The translations under genes were made by a program, and so were the position numbers. A stretch of DNA of 47,184 nt from Phaeobacter italicus. Lineage in GTDB: Bacteria; Pseudomonadota; Alphaproteobacteria; Rhodobacterales; Rhodobacteraceae. The notes under the pieces were generated by a model. The model was not told the DNA's origin and did not search any database. It saw only the letters and a program-made list of their open reading frames with translations. Below, piece after piece: positions 1 through 8,771 of this stretch (its first letter is position 1; the number at the start of each line of letters is the position of its first letter). The DNA lies in assembly GCF_001258055.1 (NCBI RefSeq), contig NZ_CVRM01000007.1, forward strand, positions 1 through 47,184, given 5' to 3'.

Positions 1-664
1 CCCTCAACCATGAGGTCGAAGATCAGATCGACGTGCAGGTCACCGTCACGGACGCAGCGGGCACCTCGCACACGGAAGGATTCACCGTCGAGGTCACGGA
101 TACCAACGACGCCGTCACCGGCATGGATCTCTCTGGCACGCAGGTTTCGGAAAACGCGGGCGGCGCGGTTGTCGGCACCCTCTCGGCGCAGGACGAGGAC
201 GCAGAGGACACGCACAGCTATTCCGTCTCGGACGACCGGTTTGAGGTGGTCGACGGCCAGCTGCAGCTGAAGGATGGTGTCGCCCTCAACCATGAGGTCG
301 AAGATCAGATCGACGTGCAGGTCACCGTCACGGACGCGGCGGGCACCTCGCACACGGAAGGGTTCACCGTCGAGGTCACGGATACCAACGACGCCGTCAC
401 CGGCATGGATCTCTCTGGCACGCAGGTTTCGGAAAACGCGGGCGGCGCGGTTGTCGGCACCCTCTCGGCGCAGGACGAGGACGCAGAGGACACGCACAGC
501 TATTCCGTCTCGGACGACCGGTTTGAGGTGGTCGACGGCCAGCTGCAGCTGAAGGATGGTGTCGCCCTCAACCATGAGGTCGAAGATCAGATCGACGTGC
601 AGGTCACCGTCACGGACGCAGCGGGCACCTCGCACACGGAAGGATTCACCGTCGAGGTCACGGA
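1..664 (+). repeat. Tandem 282-bp coding repeats, nearly identical
   Basis: The unit is 282 bp (94 codons). The segment starting GTGCAGGTCACCGTCACGGA recurs at 33, 315 and 597, exactly 282 bp apart. About 2.4 units are visible before the sequence diverges near 666 (GATGAAAATGAAGG). The copies differ by only a couple of silent-looking changes, for example GACGCAGCGG in copies 1 and 3 and GACGCGGCGG in copy 2. Near-identity at DNA level indicates recent duplication or gene conversion. The array continues beyond the left edge. Confidence 0.95.
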
Positions 665-3191
665 TGAAAATGAAGGACCAAGTGGTCTGAGCCTGAGCTC
701 AGAGGTCGATAACCTGGTCCAAAACGGGAGTTTTGAGAACTTTGACCTTGATACGGGGCGGTGGCGCGCCTTTCGGGAAGATGATTCCGGCGGCTGGGAT
801 ACCGACACAAGCATCGAAGTGTGGGACCACATGGGGCGCACCACTGCCTCAGAAGGCGAGCAGCACATCGAGATGGATTCCGGTCGCGGGATCGACAGCA
901 TCAGTCAGACCATTCAGACCAACGAAGGTCAGGTCTACGATCTTGGCATGGATCTACGCGAGCGGCTTAGCAATGGCACGGACACCGTAGAAGTCTATTG
1001 GAACGACAACCTTGTGGGGGAGCTGAACCCCGACAGCAAGGAGTGGACCAACTTTGAGATGCAGGTGATCGGGACTGGCAATGACACGCTAGAGCTGCGG
1101 GAGGCCGCAGATCAGAATGACACCTATGGTGCGCTGGTCGACAATATTTCGGTCACTTCTGTTCAGAATGTTGTCGCCGAAAATGTCAGGGGGGCGATCA
1201 TCAACCGCCTGAATTTCGAAGATCCCGACGAAGACGACACCCATATGTTTGAGGTTTCCGACGACCGGTTTGAGGTCGTAGACGGGGTTTTGCGGCTGAA
1301 AGAAACAGCGTCACTGGACTATGAAGAAGCCAGCGAAGTTGATGTGTCTGTAACGGTGATTGATTCCGGCGGTCTTAGTGCGTCAGAGACATTTACCATC
1401 GGTGTTGCCGATACAGCCGATCTTTCGGTGTCGACGGGATTTCAGGCCAGATATTTCGATGTCGATCATCACCTTGAGGAGCTTGATGACGTCGACTGGG
1501 ACGCGGAGCCCACGCATCAAGAGCTTGTTTCTCAGATCGATTATGAAAACAGCGCGGATTCATTCTGGGAAGGCGGCGATACAGATACCTTTGGTGTAGA
1601 GATCAGCGGCGCAGTACAGGTCGACGAAGGCGGAACCTACAGGTTTGATCTGGGTGGCGATGACGGAGCTCAGTTGGTTGTGAACGGGCAGCCCGTCATC
1701 AAAAACGACGGGCTGCATTCCTACGAGACGAAATCGGGTGAGGTCGATTTGCCCCCGGGCACACACCACATCGAGATTAAATATTTCGAAAACTACGGCC
1801 ACGCCGGGCTCAAACTCGAATGGGAAGGCCCTGGCATGGACGGGCCCGAATTGGTCACGGCGCCCGATATGTCAGAGGCACAAACCATTTCTGGCATGCC
1901 AATTGCGATGAACGTTGCTCATCCGGAAACCGAACTGAGCGATGCCACAAACCTGACAGTCGAGGGCTTGCCCGTTGGCACAGTTGTGGAGTCAAACGGA
2001 CAAACCATCGTGGTAGAGGATGGTGGCAGCGCGGATCTGACTGGCTTTGACACTGAGTTGCTGACGATTACGCCGCCCTACGATTTTGTTGGGCAAGTCG
2101 ATGCAACGCTCAACATGACGGACAGCACGGCCCCCGTTGGGACAACTGCGATCCAGCAGCCCATCACTCTCAACGTGAATGAGGCCCATATCACAGAGCC
2201 AAGTGCGGAACTTGTGACAGGTTTTCGTGCGGATTACCTCGATGTGGACCACAGGATCGAGACGCTGGACGATGTTGAATGGGATGCCACCCCAACCTAT
2301 CAGGACCATAAGGGCGAAATTGACTATCAAAACAGCCACGACTCTTTTTGGGAAGACGGCTCAAACGACACATTTGCCACCCGGATTCAGGGCCAGGTAA
2401 CGGTGGAAGAGGGTGGCAGCTATACGTTCTTCACCTCTGCAGATGATGGGGTCGTGGTCTACGCGAATGGCGAAGAAGTCGTGAAAGATGATGGCAACCA
2501 TAGCTATCGCACGGACTCAGGTCAGATTGAGCTCGAACCAGGAACCCACGACATTGAAGTGCGGTATTTTGAAAACTACGGCCGCGCCGGGCTCAAACTT
2601 GAATGGGAAGGCCCGGATTCAGACGGGCGCGAGATACTGCAAGCCGATCAGGATGTCGCCGTCGACGTAAACGGCACTCTTGAGGTTGGTATTGATCTCA
2701 GCGCCGCCAGCAGTGGTGCTACAGTCGGGGTAGAGGGGTTGCCACCAGATACAATCGTCACAAGTGGCGACAAGGCAATCGTGACCGATGGGGGGTCGGT
2801 TGACCTGTCTGGGTGGAATATCAACGCTTTGGAAGTGTCTCCTCCACCTGGCTATGAAGGCGAGATTAACGGCGAGATCATTGTGAATGACACCGCGTTC
2901 AACGGCGCACCGGTGACATCCAGCAGCGACTTCTCTATCCCGGTTGGCGATACGACCTTGACTCCCGAGCCAGGTCTTCCGGACGCAGAAGTACCGGTTG
3001 CGATGTCAGATGGGGCCGCCGAAACAGCGTCAATGGACGCAGCATGGGACGAAGCACCAGATACAGATGACGGCGGTGACAGCGCCGAACCTGCAGCTGA
3101 ACCCGATGTCATGGCGGAACCGGTTGTCGTCCCTGAGGCTCAAGAAGTCACACAAATCAACACGGAGACCTATGAGCGCACGGACTGGTAA
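3..3191 (+). CDS. Large secreted adhesin, C-terminal part (cadherin-like repeats, two PA14-type modules); 5' end outside window
   Basis: The reading frame is open from the first bases, inside a repeat, so the true start lies upstream. Visible order: cadherin-like repeats of 94 residues (bases 1-664); a lectin/DUF642-like domain beginning NGSFE and ending in LVDNISV (about 715-1165); another cadherin-like repeat with the recurrent SDDRFEVVDG motif (about 1180-1420); then two copies of a PA14-type domain followed by a beta-rich linker of about 90 residues (about 1434-2170 and 2216-2930). The PA14 copies share the FENYG-AGLKLEWEGP ending. The tail from about 2960 is rich in Asp, Glu, Ala and Pro and ends in TYERTDW. 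PA14 domains often bind glycans and cadherin-like repeats form long stalks, so I infer a surface or type I-secreted adhesin or biofilm protein. No catalytic domain is visible. The secretion route cannot be judged without the N-terminus. Confidence 0.85.
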   Translation, partial: LNHEVEDQIDVQVTVTDAAGTSHTEGFTVEVTDTNDAVTGMDLSGTQVSENAGGAVVGTLSAQDEDAEDTHSYSVSDDRFEVVDGQLQLKDGVALNHEVEDQIDVQVTVTDAAGTSHTEGFTVEVTDTNDAVTGMDLSGTQVSENAGGAVVGTLSAQDEDAEDTHSYSVSDDRFEVVDGQLQLKDGVALNHEVEDQIDVQVTVTDAAGTSHTEGFTVEVTDENEGPSGLSLSSEVDNLVQNGSFENFDLDTGRWRAFREDDSGGWDTDTSIEVWDHMGRTTASEGEQHIEMDSGRGIDSISQTIQTNEGQVYDLGMDLRERLSNGTDTVEVYWNDNLVGELNPDSKEWTNFEMQVIGTGNDTLELREAADQNDTYGALVDNISVTSVQNVVAENVRGAIINRLNFEDPDEDDTHMFEVSDDRFEVVDGVLRLKETASLDYEEASEVDVSVTVIDSGGLSASETFTIGVADTADLSVSTGFQARYFDVDHHLEELDDVDWDAEPTHQELVSQIDYENSADSFWEGGDTDTFGVEISGAVQVDEGGTYRFDLGGDDGAQLVVNGQPVIKNDGLHSYETKSGEVDLPPGTHHIEIKYFENYGHAGLKLEWEGPGMDGPELVTAPDMSEAQTISGMPIAMNVAHPETELSDATNLTVEGLPVGTVVESNGQTIVVEDGGSADLTGFDTELLTITPPYDFVGQVDATLNMTDSTAPVGTTAIQQPITLNVNEAHITEPSAELVTGFRADYLDVDHRIETLDDVEWDATPTYQDHKGEIDYQNSHDSFWEDGSNDTFATRIQGQVTVEEGGSYTFFTSADDGVVVYANGEEVVKDDGNHSYRTDSGQIELEPGTHDIEVRYFENYGRAGLKLEWEGPDSDGREILQADQDVAVDVNGTLEVGIDLSAASSGATVGVEGLPPDTIVTSGDKAIVTDGGSVDLSGWNINALEVSPPPGYEGEINGEIIVNDTAFNGAPVTSSSDFSIPVGDTTLTPEPGLPDAEVPVAMSDGAAETASMDAAWDEAPDTDDGGDSAEPAAEPDVMAEPVVVPEAQEVTQINTETYERTDW

Positions 3192-3240
3192 CGCACTCCG
3201 CTGGTGTTCATGCGTGGTGCGCCACTTTCGCATCTGCCTC

Positions 3241-3305
3241 GTCGCGCCCCATTAGCAGGCGCGACGGGTGCAAACGGCGCAGGCAGGCTCTTCCCGCTCT
3301 GCCTG
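3241..3305. terminator. Two hairpins between convergent genes, possible bidirectional terminator
   Basis: GTCGCGCC (3241-3248) pairs perfectly with GGCGCGAC (3258-3265) across a 9-nt loop. CAGGCAG (3280-3286) pairs with CTGCCTG (3299-3305), which abuts the stop codon of the minus-strand MFS gene. Neither has a clear T tract, so function as intrinsic terminators is uncertain. Confidence 0.4.
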
Positions 3306-4619
3306 TTACGTCTCATCCACTGAAGGCACATCAGCCGGATCAGGTCTACCGACCTGCTCAACAATATCGGGCTGATCTGCCTCCAGTTCTTCCTGATCTG
3401 CGGCCAGTGCCACGGTTTCCGGTGTGGAAATCCGCGCCAAAGGTGCCGCCTGGAACGCGCCTTTGTCATCGGGCGCCACAGCCGGTGCAAAGCGGATCCG
3501 CACAATGGCAAACAGGATCAGCAACACATGGGCAAAACCCGTGGTCAGAAACAGGCTGGACGTTCCGAAACTTGTCATCGCAAAACCAGCCACTGACGGC
3601 CCCACGATCGACCCAACCCCATAGACCAGCAGCAGCCCCCCGCTCACTTGAATGAAACTGCCGGGTTCTGCGTGATCGTTCGCATGGGCCACAATCACCG
3701 GATACATGGTGAAAACCGTCGCACCAAACAACGCCGCAAGACCCATTGCCACCAACGGCCCACCACCGCCAACGGTAATGAAAAGGACATCGGCGACCAG
3801 CGCCAGAACCGCAATGCCAAGCAAGACAACACGCCGGTCATAGCGGTCCGATGCAATGCCAACCGGCAGCTGCATAATGGCCCCCGCGAGGATCGGAATG
3901 CTGGCAAACAGCGCAATATCGGTCAGCGGCAGGCCAATCCGCGCGGCATAAACAGCGGCAAGCGTACCAAAAGACGCATTGGAAATGCCCACCATGAGAA
4001 CTGCAAAAACCGCGATGGGGGAGTTTTTCCACAAGGCGGGTAGGTTCAGCGAGACCTGTGTCAGCGGGCGGGGTGTCGTTGTCGCGCTGATCGCTGTTGG
4101 CAAGAGGGCGAGACAATAAACCATTGCTGCCAAAACAAAAAAGAAGAAACCAGAGGCGTCCCCCAGGGTGAGAACCATCTGCCCGGCTGTCGTCGCCATC
4201 AAGTTGACCATAGTGTAGATGCCAAAGATGCGCCCGCGAGAAGCAGCATCGGCCCGTTCGTTCAGCCAGCTCTCGACAACCATCGCTGCGGCGGCAAAAC
4301 AGAACCCGGACAAGGCGCGCACCGGCACCCACACCCAAGGTGTCACCAATAGAAGGGACATCAGAACGGCAATGGCAGCGATGGCACACATGGCACCAAA
4401 GGCACGGATATGGCCCACCTTCGCCACCAGGGCCGGCGTGCGCAGACAGCCCGCCACATAGCCGATGGCCCAACCCGTCCCCAGCAAACCAAGAGCCGCT
4501 GCACTGAAACCCTCTGCTTCACCGCGGATCGGCAGAATAAGACTGTTGACGCCTCCCGCAAAAAGCAGAAACGCGGATCCCATCAACAAGGCCGTCAAGG
4601 GCAGCAGACTTTTGACCAT
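3306..4619 (-). CDS. MFS transporter, YcaD-like
   Basis: Predicted inner-membrane major facilitator protein of 437 residues with about 12 hydrophobic segments. The N-terminal half carries the stretch AMVVESWLNERADAASRG followed by GIYTMVNL, which resembles the loop region of the YcaD-type subfamily. The substrate cannot be told from sequence. The C-terminal 55 residues form an acidic, non-membrane tail (about 380-437). The ATG at 4619 is preceded by GAGG on the minus strand about 8 nt upstream. It is transcribed away from the adhesin's end, with the 217 bp before 4836 available for its promoter. It is unlikely to be cotranscribed with the kinase gene upstream given that gap, although both point the same way. 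Confidence 0.85.
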   Translation of the reverse strand: MVKSLLPLTALLMGSAFLLFAGGVNSLILPIRGEAEGFSAAALGLLGTGWAIGYVAGCLRTPALVAKVGHIRAFGAMCAIAAIAVLMSLLLVTPWVWVPVRALSGFCFAAAAMVVESWLNERADAASRGRIFGIYTMVNLMATTAGQMVLTLGDASGFFFFVLAAMVYCLALLPTAISATTTPRPLTQVSLNLPALWKNSPIAVFAVLMVGISNASFGTLAAVYAARIGLPLTDIALFASIPILAGAIMQLPVGIASDRYDRRVVLLGIAVLALVADVLFITVGGGGPLVAMGLAALFGATVFTMYPVIVAHANDHAEPGSFIQVSGGLLLVYGVGSIVGPSVAGFAMTSFGTSSLFLTTGFAHVLLILFAIVRIRFAPAVAPDDKGAFQAAPLARISTPETVALAADQEELEADQPDIVEQVGRPDPADVPSVDET

Positions 4620-4836
4620 AAATTCCTCATCTCACTTCGTGGTCGGACGGCGCCCGCACCTCTTGAAGCAACAATACCCAATTGAAAAATCCACGCTGTT
4701 GGAAATCAAGCATATTTAACCCAGCATGGTTCTGTTTTGCCCCCTTTAAATGGCAAACCTTTGACAAGCATCAAAAAAAGCGGCGCGCCAAGGGTATGCC
4801 AGCCATGCAAAAATATCGGGGCTCGCGTAGCCGGTG

Positions 4837-6192
4837 CTATTCCGCTGCGGAATGATAAGATGACTGTCCCAGATATGGATCCAACAAGCTGCGCAGATCG
4901 ACCCTTGCGCCGAGTTTGGTTGCAAGGAGCACGAGGCCACCCAATTTTCGCTGCACGAACAAAACGTCCATCGGAACTGCGGGTGGCGCCACCCGCTCCT
5001 CCATCAGGGCAAAGCCCTCAGCCTGAATTTCCTGGGCCAATGAGGTGTCGGCAAAGTCAAACGCCTCTCCGGTTGTCAGAGCATCGAAAACACGCGCCAT
5101 CATAGCCAGGATGCGTGTTTTCTGATCCGCGCTCAGATCTATTGGCAGAAACCCCAACTGTCCCGCCGCTGTCTCCAGCGACACCTCTGAGGTCAGCCCC
5201 AGCCCCGCCCGCAGAAACTCGCGGTAGGCCATTGGCGTCTCGTCCGCGAGGGAACGGGTCGCTCCGAAATCAAGCAGGACAATACATCCGGTATCTTTCT
5301 GCCAGAGGTAGTTCGCGAAATTCGGATCACTCTGCATCACCGAGAATTCAAACAACTCGCGCAGAAACAGGGCGAAAAGGTCTCGCATGATCCCGTCGCG
5401 AACCGACTGGGCAGCGCTGGCAGCTTTTTCAATCGGCTGGCCTTGCATGAACCGCATCACAAGAACCGAGTCCGTAGACAGATGCGGACACTGTTCTGGC
5501 ACAAGAAACCTGGGATCCGCCATCAGCTGCTCGCCGAACCATCCCAGTTGGTTGCCCTCGCGCTCATAGTCTACTTCTTCGTGCAACTGACGCCGCACTT
5601 CCTGCAGATACGGATCAAGATCAAAGCTGGCAGGGATCAATCGCGACGCCCGCAGCAGGCTCGCTATATTGGACAGGTCACTGTCAATGCTTTGGGCAAT
5701 GCCGGGGTATTGGACCTTGACCGCAACATCACGGCCATCAGGAAGGATCGCGCGATGAACCTGCCCGATCGAGGCCGCCGCGATTGGCCGGACATCAAAT
5801 CGTCGAAACCGCCTTTGCCAGCCTTCCCCCCAATTCTGATCGAGCACTTGTTTGAGTTGACGAGGCGGCATGAAGTCGGCCTCTGCCCGAAGACGCGAAA
5901 GGATAATAGCGAACTCCTGCGGAAGAATATCGCCAGCATCCATAGACAGCAGCTGGCCCAATTTCATCGCAGCGCCACGCATGGCGGCAAGCTCGGACGT
6001 GAGTTTACCAAGCGCTGCCGGTGTCAGGGCCAGCTCTCGCAGGGAGGGCCGCGCCCCGCGCAAGACCGCCTGCATGCCTCCCACGGCGACCTGGCCCGCC
6101 AGATGCGCCGCAACCCCGCCAACGCGAAACGCACGAGAAACGCGCCCTGTCGGAACCGATCTGGGCTGCATCTTGCCTGTTTTTGCTGACAT
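4837..6192 (-). CDS. ABC1/COQ8 (ADCK3)-type atypical kinase/ATPase
   Basis: 451 residues when started at the ATG at 6192. An in-frame extension to 6288 adds 32 residues with no family resemblance. Signature elements of the UbiB/COQ8 family are visible: KLGQLLS (77-80 for KxGQ), the Ala-rich loop AAASIGQVHRA (138 on), VAVKVQYPG with Lys159, EVDYEREG, the QSDPNFANYLW metal-binding loop, and LLDFGATR. The DPN version of the loop and the DFGATR sequence match mitochondrial COQ8/ADCK3 more than E. coli UbiB, which has a DPHPGN-type loop. Family members support ubiquinone biosynthesis through ATPase activity. I see no C-terminal membrane pair. It may be a second ABC1 paralogue beside a canonical ubiB elsewhere. 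No quinone genes are adjacent. Confidence 0.87.
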   Translation of the reverse strand: MSAKTGKMQPRSVPTGRVSRAFRVGGVAAHLAGQVAVGGMQAVLRGARPSLRELALTPAALGKLTSELAAMRGAAMKLGQLLSMDAGDILPQEFAIILSRLRAEADFMPPRQLKQVLDQNWGEGWQRRFRRFDVRPIAAASIGQVHRAILPDGRDVAVKVQYPGIAQSIDSDLSNIASLLRASRLIPASFDLDPYLQEVRRQLHEEVDYEREGNQLGWFGEQLMADPRFLVPEQCPHLSTDSVLVMRFMQGQPIEKAASAAQSVRDGIMRDLFALFLRELFEFSVMQSDPNFANYLWQKDTGCIVLLDFGATRSLADETPMAYREFLRAGLGLTSEVSLETAAGQLGFLPIDLSADQKTRILAMMARVFDALTTGEAFDFADTSLAQEIQAEGFALMEERVAPPAVPMDVLFVQRKLGGLVLLATKLGARVDLRSLLDPYLGQSSYHSAAE

Positions 6193-6436
6193 ACCTGCTG
6201 CTCCACCACTCAGCCTACACTGACATGCAGCTAAATCGGATAGCAGGGCCGTCAACTGGCAGAGCGCCCGAACCCAACGCACCCACAACAGCTGTTGCAG
6301 TATGTGCGCAGTCCGAACATGTAAGCACAGCTACAAATAACACAAACTTGCACCCGTCCACGGCGTTCATTTAACGCTAGATTCACCTTCTGACCTCAAT
6401 ACAGGAAGTCAGACTCTGTGACCGATAGGATTGATT

Positions 6437-8488
6437 TTGAACTTTAGTATTCTGCACCGGATCACTGCGTCTCTTTGGGCAGCCCTTGCTGTCATCTGCA
6501 GTATTCTCCCTGACTCCTCCCTGGCCCAGACGCGTCCGATCCGCGTCAGCTATAGTGAGTTCAATCCCTATTCCTACACCGACAACAACGGGACAGCGCG
6601 TGGCTACGCCATTGATCTCATCCGCCATATCGCAACAAAGGCGGGATATGATGTCAGCTTTGTCGCTGGTGGCCATCCGGCCGGGATGATGGCGGCGTTG
6701 AAAGATAGGCGCGCAGATCTGACGTCGCTTTTAGCGCTGACCCCCGCACGGCTTGAGGAGGCCATCGCAACCGACGAGATTGGCAGCTTTGACCTTACCG
6801 CGTTCGTCGCGACAGAGGGTCCGGTCGAGGATCTATCTGATCTGACGGGTGGGAACATCGGGGCGGTCACTGGCAGTTTTGCCCTCAAGGGGGCGGAAAA
6901 AGTACCCTTCGCCAATGTCGTGGAGTTTGACGAGAGCGACCACATGCTGATGCCGCTGCTCAATGGGGAAATCGATGCCATCGTGACATCGCGGGACAGC
7001 TATCTGAGACGCCTGCGCAGCGCCGGCCTTGACGGCGCGGTTGCGCCGCTTGAACCCGCACTCATTTCAAGCGCAGCCGCTCTCTACCTGCCTCCCGGCA
7101 ACACCGCGCTTCAGGCAGATCTCAACCGGGTGATCCGCTCTGGCCTCGACAAGGCGCATATTCAGGACCTTCGTGAGAAATGGTTTGGGCGGGACAGTTC
7201 GCTATTCGACGATCCTATCATGATCTGGGCCGCGCGATTGGCGATATTGCTCACTGCTGTTGCAGGGTTTCTGGGGTATCGTGCGTTGGTTTATCGCGGG
7301 CGAGAGAAACAGCTGTTGCGCGCCCGCAAAGGAGACCAGCTTTTGATCAGCGCATTGGACGAGGTTGCCGCCGCGGTGGTCATTTTCGACAAAGATCTGC
7401 GGGCGGTCCACTGGAACCAGGGGATGGAGTTGATCTTTCCGCAGATGGTGCCGGGTCTGCGCTCAGGTGCGACACTGCGCAAACTGCTCACCCGATCGTA
7501 CAGCGACGGGACCGTGCCACATGATATGGATGATGCCGCCATCGCCGACAGCGTGGAAACGATCATCGACGACATGCGAAATGGCCGAGATACCATTCGG
7601 ATCATTCGACTCGGCGACGGGCGCGTTTTCCAAGGTCGCGATGTTCCCTTGGGCAAGGACCACTATGCCACCATCCGTGTGGAAATTACCGAACACCAGA
7701 AGCAGCAGGACACGATCAAGGACCAAGCAGATCGCTTGGTGCTTGCGAATGAACAATTGCGGACGTTCACGTCGATTGCCGCTCATGACCTCAAGACACC
7801 TCTGTTCAATCAGATCGCTCTGCTTGAATTCATCGGTGAAGACCTGACGGCCGCGGGCATCGAACTGCCGCCAGAGGTACGGGAAAATTGGGTGCAGCTC
7901 GAAAATGTCGCCCAACAGATGTTGCGGCTTGTTCAAGATCTCTCCATCTATGCCACAACCGACAGTGAGAACCAGACGGTTGAGCTGATCGCTCCCAGCG
8001 AGCGTCTGAAAGACGTGCTGCATCTGGCGCAGCCTCGCTCCGGCTTTCAGATCACGATCGACGATGACATGCCTGATCTTCTGGTCAATGCGACCGCCTT
8101 TGACATGGTTATGCGCAACCTGCTGACAAACGCGATCAAACATCACGACAAGGACTTCGGGCGCATCTCTGTGCGTGCGCGGAAAACTGACAGCGGGCTT
8201 ACCCTTCTCGTGCAGGACGACGGACCCGGCATCGCCGCACCTTTCAGAGAAAAGATATTTGAGCCCTTCACACGCCTGTCGACGCAGACAGATGGGTCGG
8301 GTCTTGGACTTGCCTTTATCAAGAAAACAGTCACGAGCTGGGGCGGCACCGTGAGTGTCAAACCGGCAGAGCCGCGCGGCAGTGTATTTGAGGTGACATT
8401 TCCGCACCCAAAGGGCGGTGCACAGATCCTGCCGCTTCTTGATCCAAAGACCGCACAGGCCGGTCGGCAAGTTTCCAAAACCGGGTAA
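6437..8488 (+). CDS. Sensor histidine kinase with periplasmic solute-binding (SBP_bac_3) sensor domain
   Basis: About 683 residues. TTG at 6437 is preferred because AGGA at 6427-6430 lies 6 nt upstream; the in-frame TTG at 6431 is too close to it. Domains: signal peptide (1-31, ending SSLAQ); SBP_bac_3 module (about 35-250); one transmembrane helix (about 260-285); a PAS-like region (about 303-360); a HisKA dimerisation helix with the phosphoacceptor His450 in AAHDLKTPL; and an HATPase domain with NLLTNAIKHH, DDGPGIA and GSGLGLAF. The layout resembles BvgS-like kinases without the receiver and HPt modules. The ligand would be a small amino-acid-like solute by family analogy. No response regulator gene is adjacent, so its output partner is unknown. 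A strong terminator follows. Confidence 0.88.
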   Translation: MNFSILHRITASLWAALAVICSILPDSSLAQTRPIRVSYSEFNPYSYTDNNGTARGYAIDLIRHIATKAGYDVSFVAGGHPAGMMAALKDRRADLTSLLALTPARLEEAIATDEIGSFDLTAFVATEGPVEDLSDLTGGNIGAVTGSFALKGAEKVPFANVVEFDESDHMLMPLLNGEIDAIVTSRDSYLRRLRSAGLDGAVAPLEPALISSAAALYLPPGNTALQADLNRVIRSGLDKAHIQDLREKWFGRDSSLFDDPIMIWAARLAILLTAVAGFLGYRALVYRGREKQLLRARKGDQLLISALDEVAAAVVIFDKDLRAVHWNQGMELIFPQMVPGLRSGATLRKLLTRSYSDGTVPHDMDDAAIADSVETIIDDMRNGRDTIRIIRLGDGRVFQGRDVPLGKDHYATIRVEITEHQKQQDTIKDQADRLVLANEQLRTFTSIAAHDLKTPLFNQIALLEFIGEDLTAAGIELPPEVRENWVQLENVAQQMLRLVQDLSIYATTDSENQTVELIAPSERLKDVLHLAQPRSGFQITIDDDMPDLLVNATAFDMVMRNLLTNAIKHHDKDFGRISVRARKTDSGLTLLVQDDGPGIAAPFREKIFEPFTRLSTQTDGSGLGLAFIKKTVTSWGGTVSVKPAEPRGSVFEVTFPHPKGGAQILPLLDPKTAQAGRQVSKTG

Positions 8489-8511
8489 ACGCTATCCTGC
8501 CAAAATTGATG

Positions 8512-8540
8512 CCCCGCTTTCCCCCGGAAGCGGGGTTTTT
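8512..8540 (+). terminator. Rho-independent terminator after the sensor kinase
   Basis: CCCCGCTT (8512-8519) pairs with AAGCGGGG (8528-8535) over an 8-nt loop, followed at once by TTTTT (8536-8540). It lies 23 nt past the kinase stop codon. Confidence 0.9.
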
Positions 8541-8672
8541 CTTGTGCCAGTCTGACAGATCCAGAAAATTTTCACCCCCGACACCCACCGAAATATCACG
8601 AAAACACGGGTGATTACGGAATAAGATCAACTTTTGTGATGACACCCTCACGATAAGTCTTTTGCAAAACAA

Positions 8673-8684
8673 GACAGATCTGTC
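8673..8684. promoter_or_regulatory. Perfect 12-bp palindrome upstream of the exported hydrolase
   Basis: GACAGATCTGTC is fully symmetric and lies 88 bp before the hydrolase start codon, in the 283-bp gap after the sensor kinase gene. This is the size and position of an operator for a dimeric repressor or activator, but no regulator gene is adjacent. The rest of 8541-8771 is AT-richer than its surroundings and should contain the promoter; no other element is clear. Confidence 0.35.
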
Positions 8685-8771
8685 CACTTTGATATCATCG
8701 AAACAAGGCAAGTCACAGTTTCTACTAAATCTGAAAAAGTGGCTACCTTTCATGATGTTAAAGGACACAAA

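Noticed and set aside
1-664. Possible CRISPR-like array from regular repeats
   Set aside because: The repeats are 282 bp, contiguous, in frame with a protein and without spacers.
4750-4800. Terminator for the COQ8-like gene: GGCGCGCC followed on the minus strand by GC and seven T
   Set aside because: The palindrome has no loop and cannot form a proper stem-loop, although the T run is suggestive.
6193-6288. N-terminal extension of the COQ8-like protein
   Set aside because: The added residues (WVRWVRALC and on) do not match the family; ATG 6192 gives the usual start.
7463-8470. Long open frame on the minus strand (335 codons)
   Set aside because: It is the antisense shadow of the sensor kinase, with no family motif and no ribosome site.
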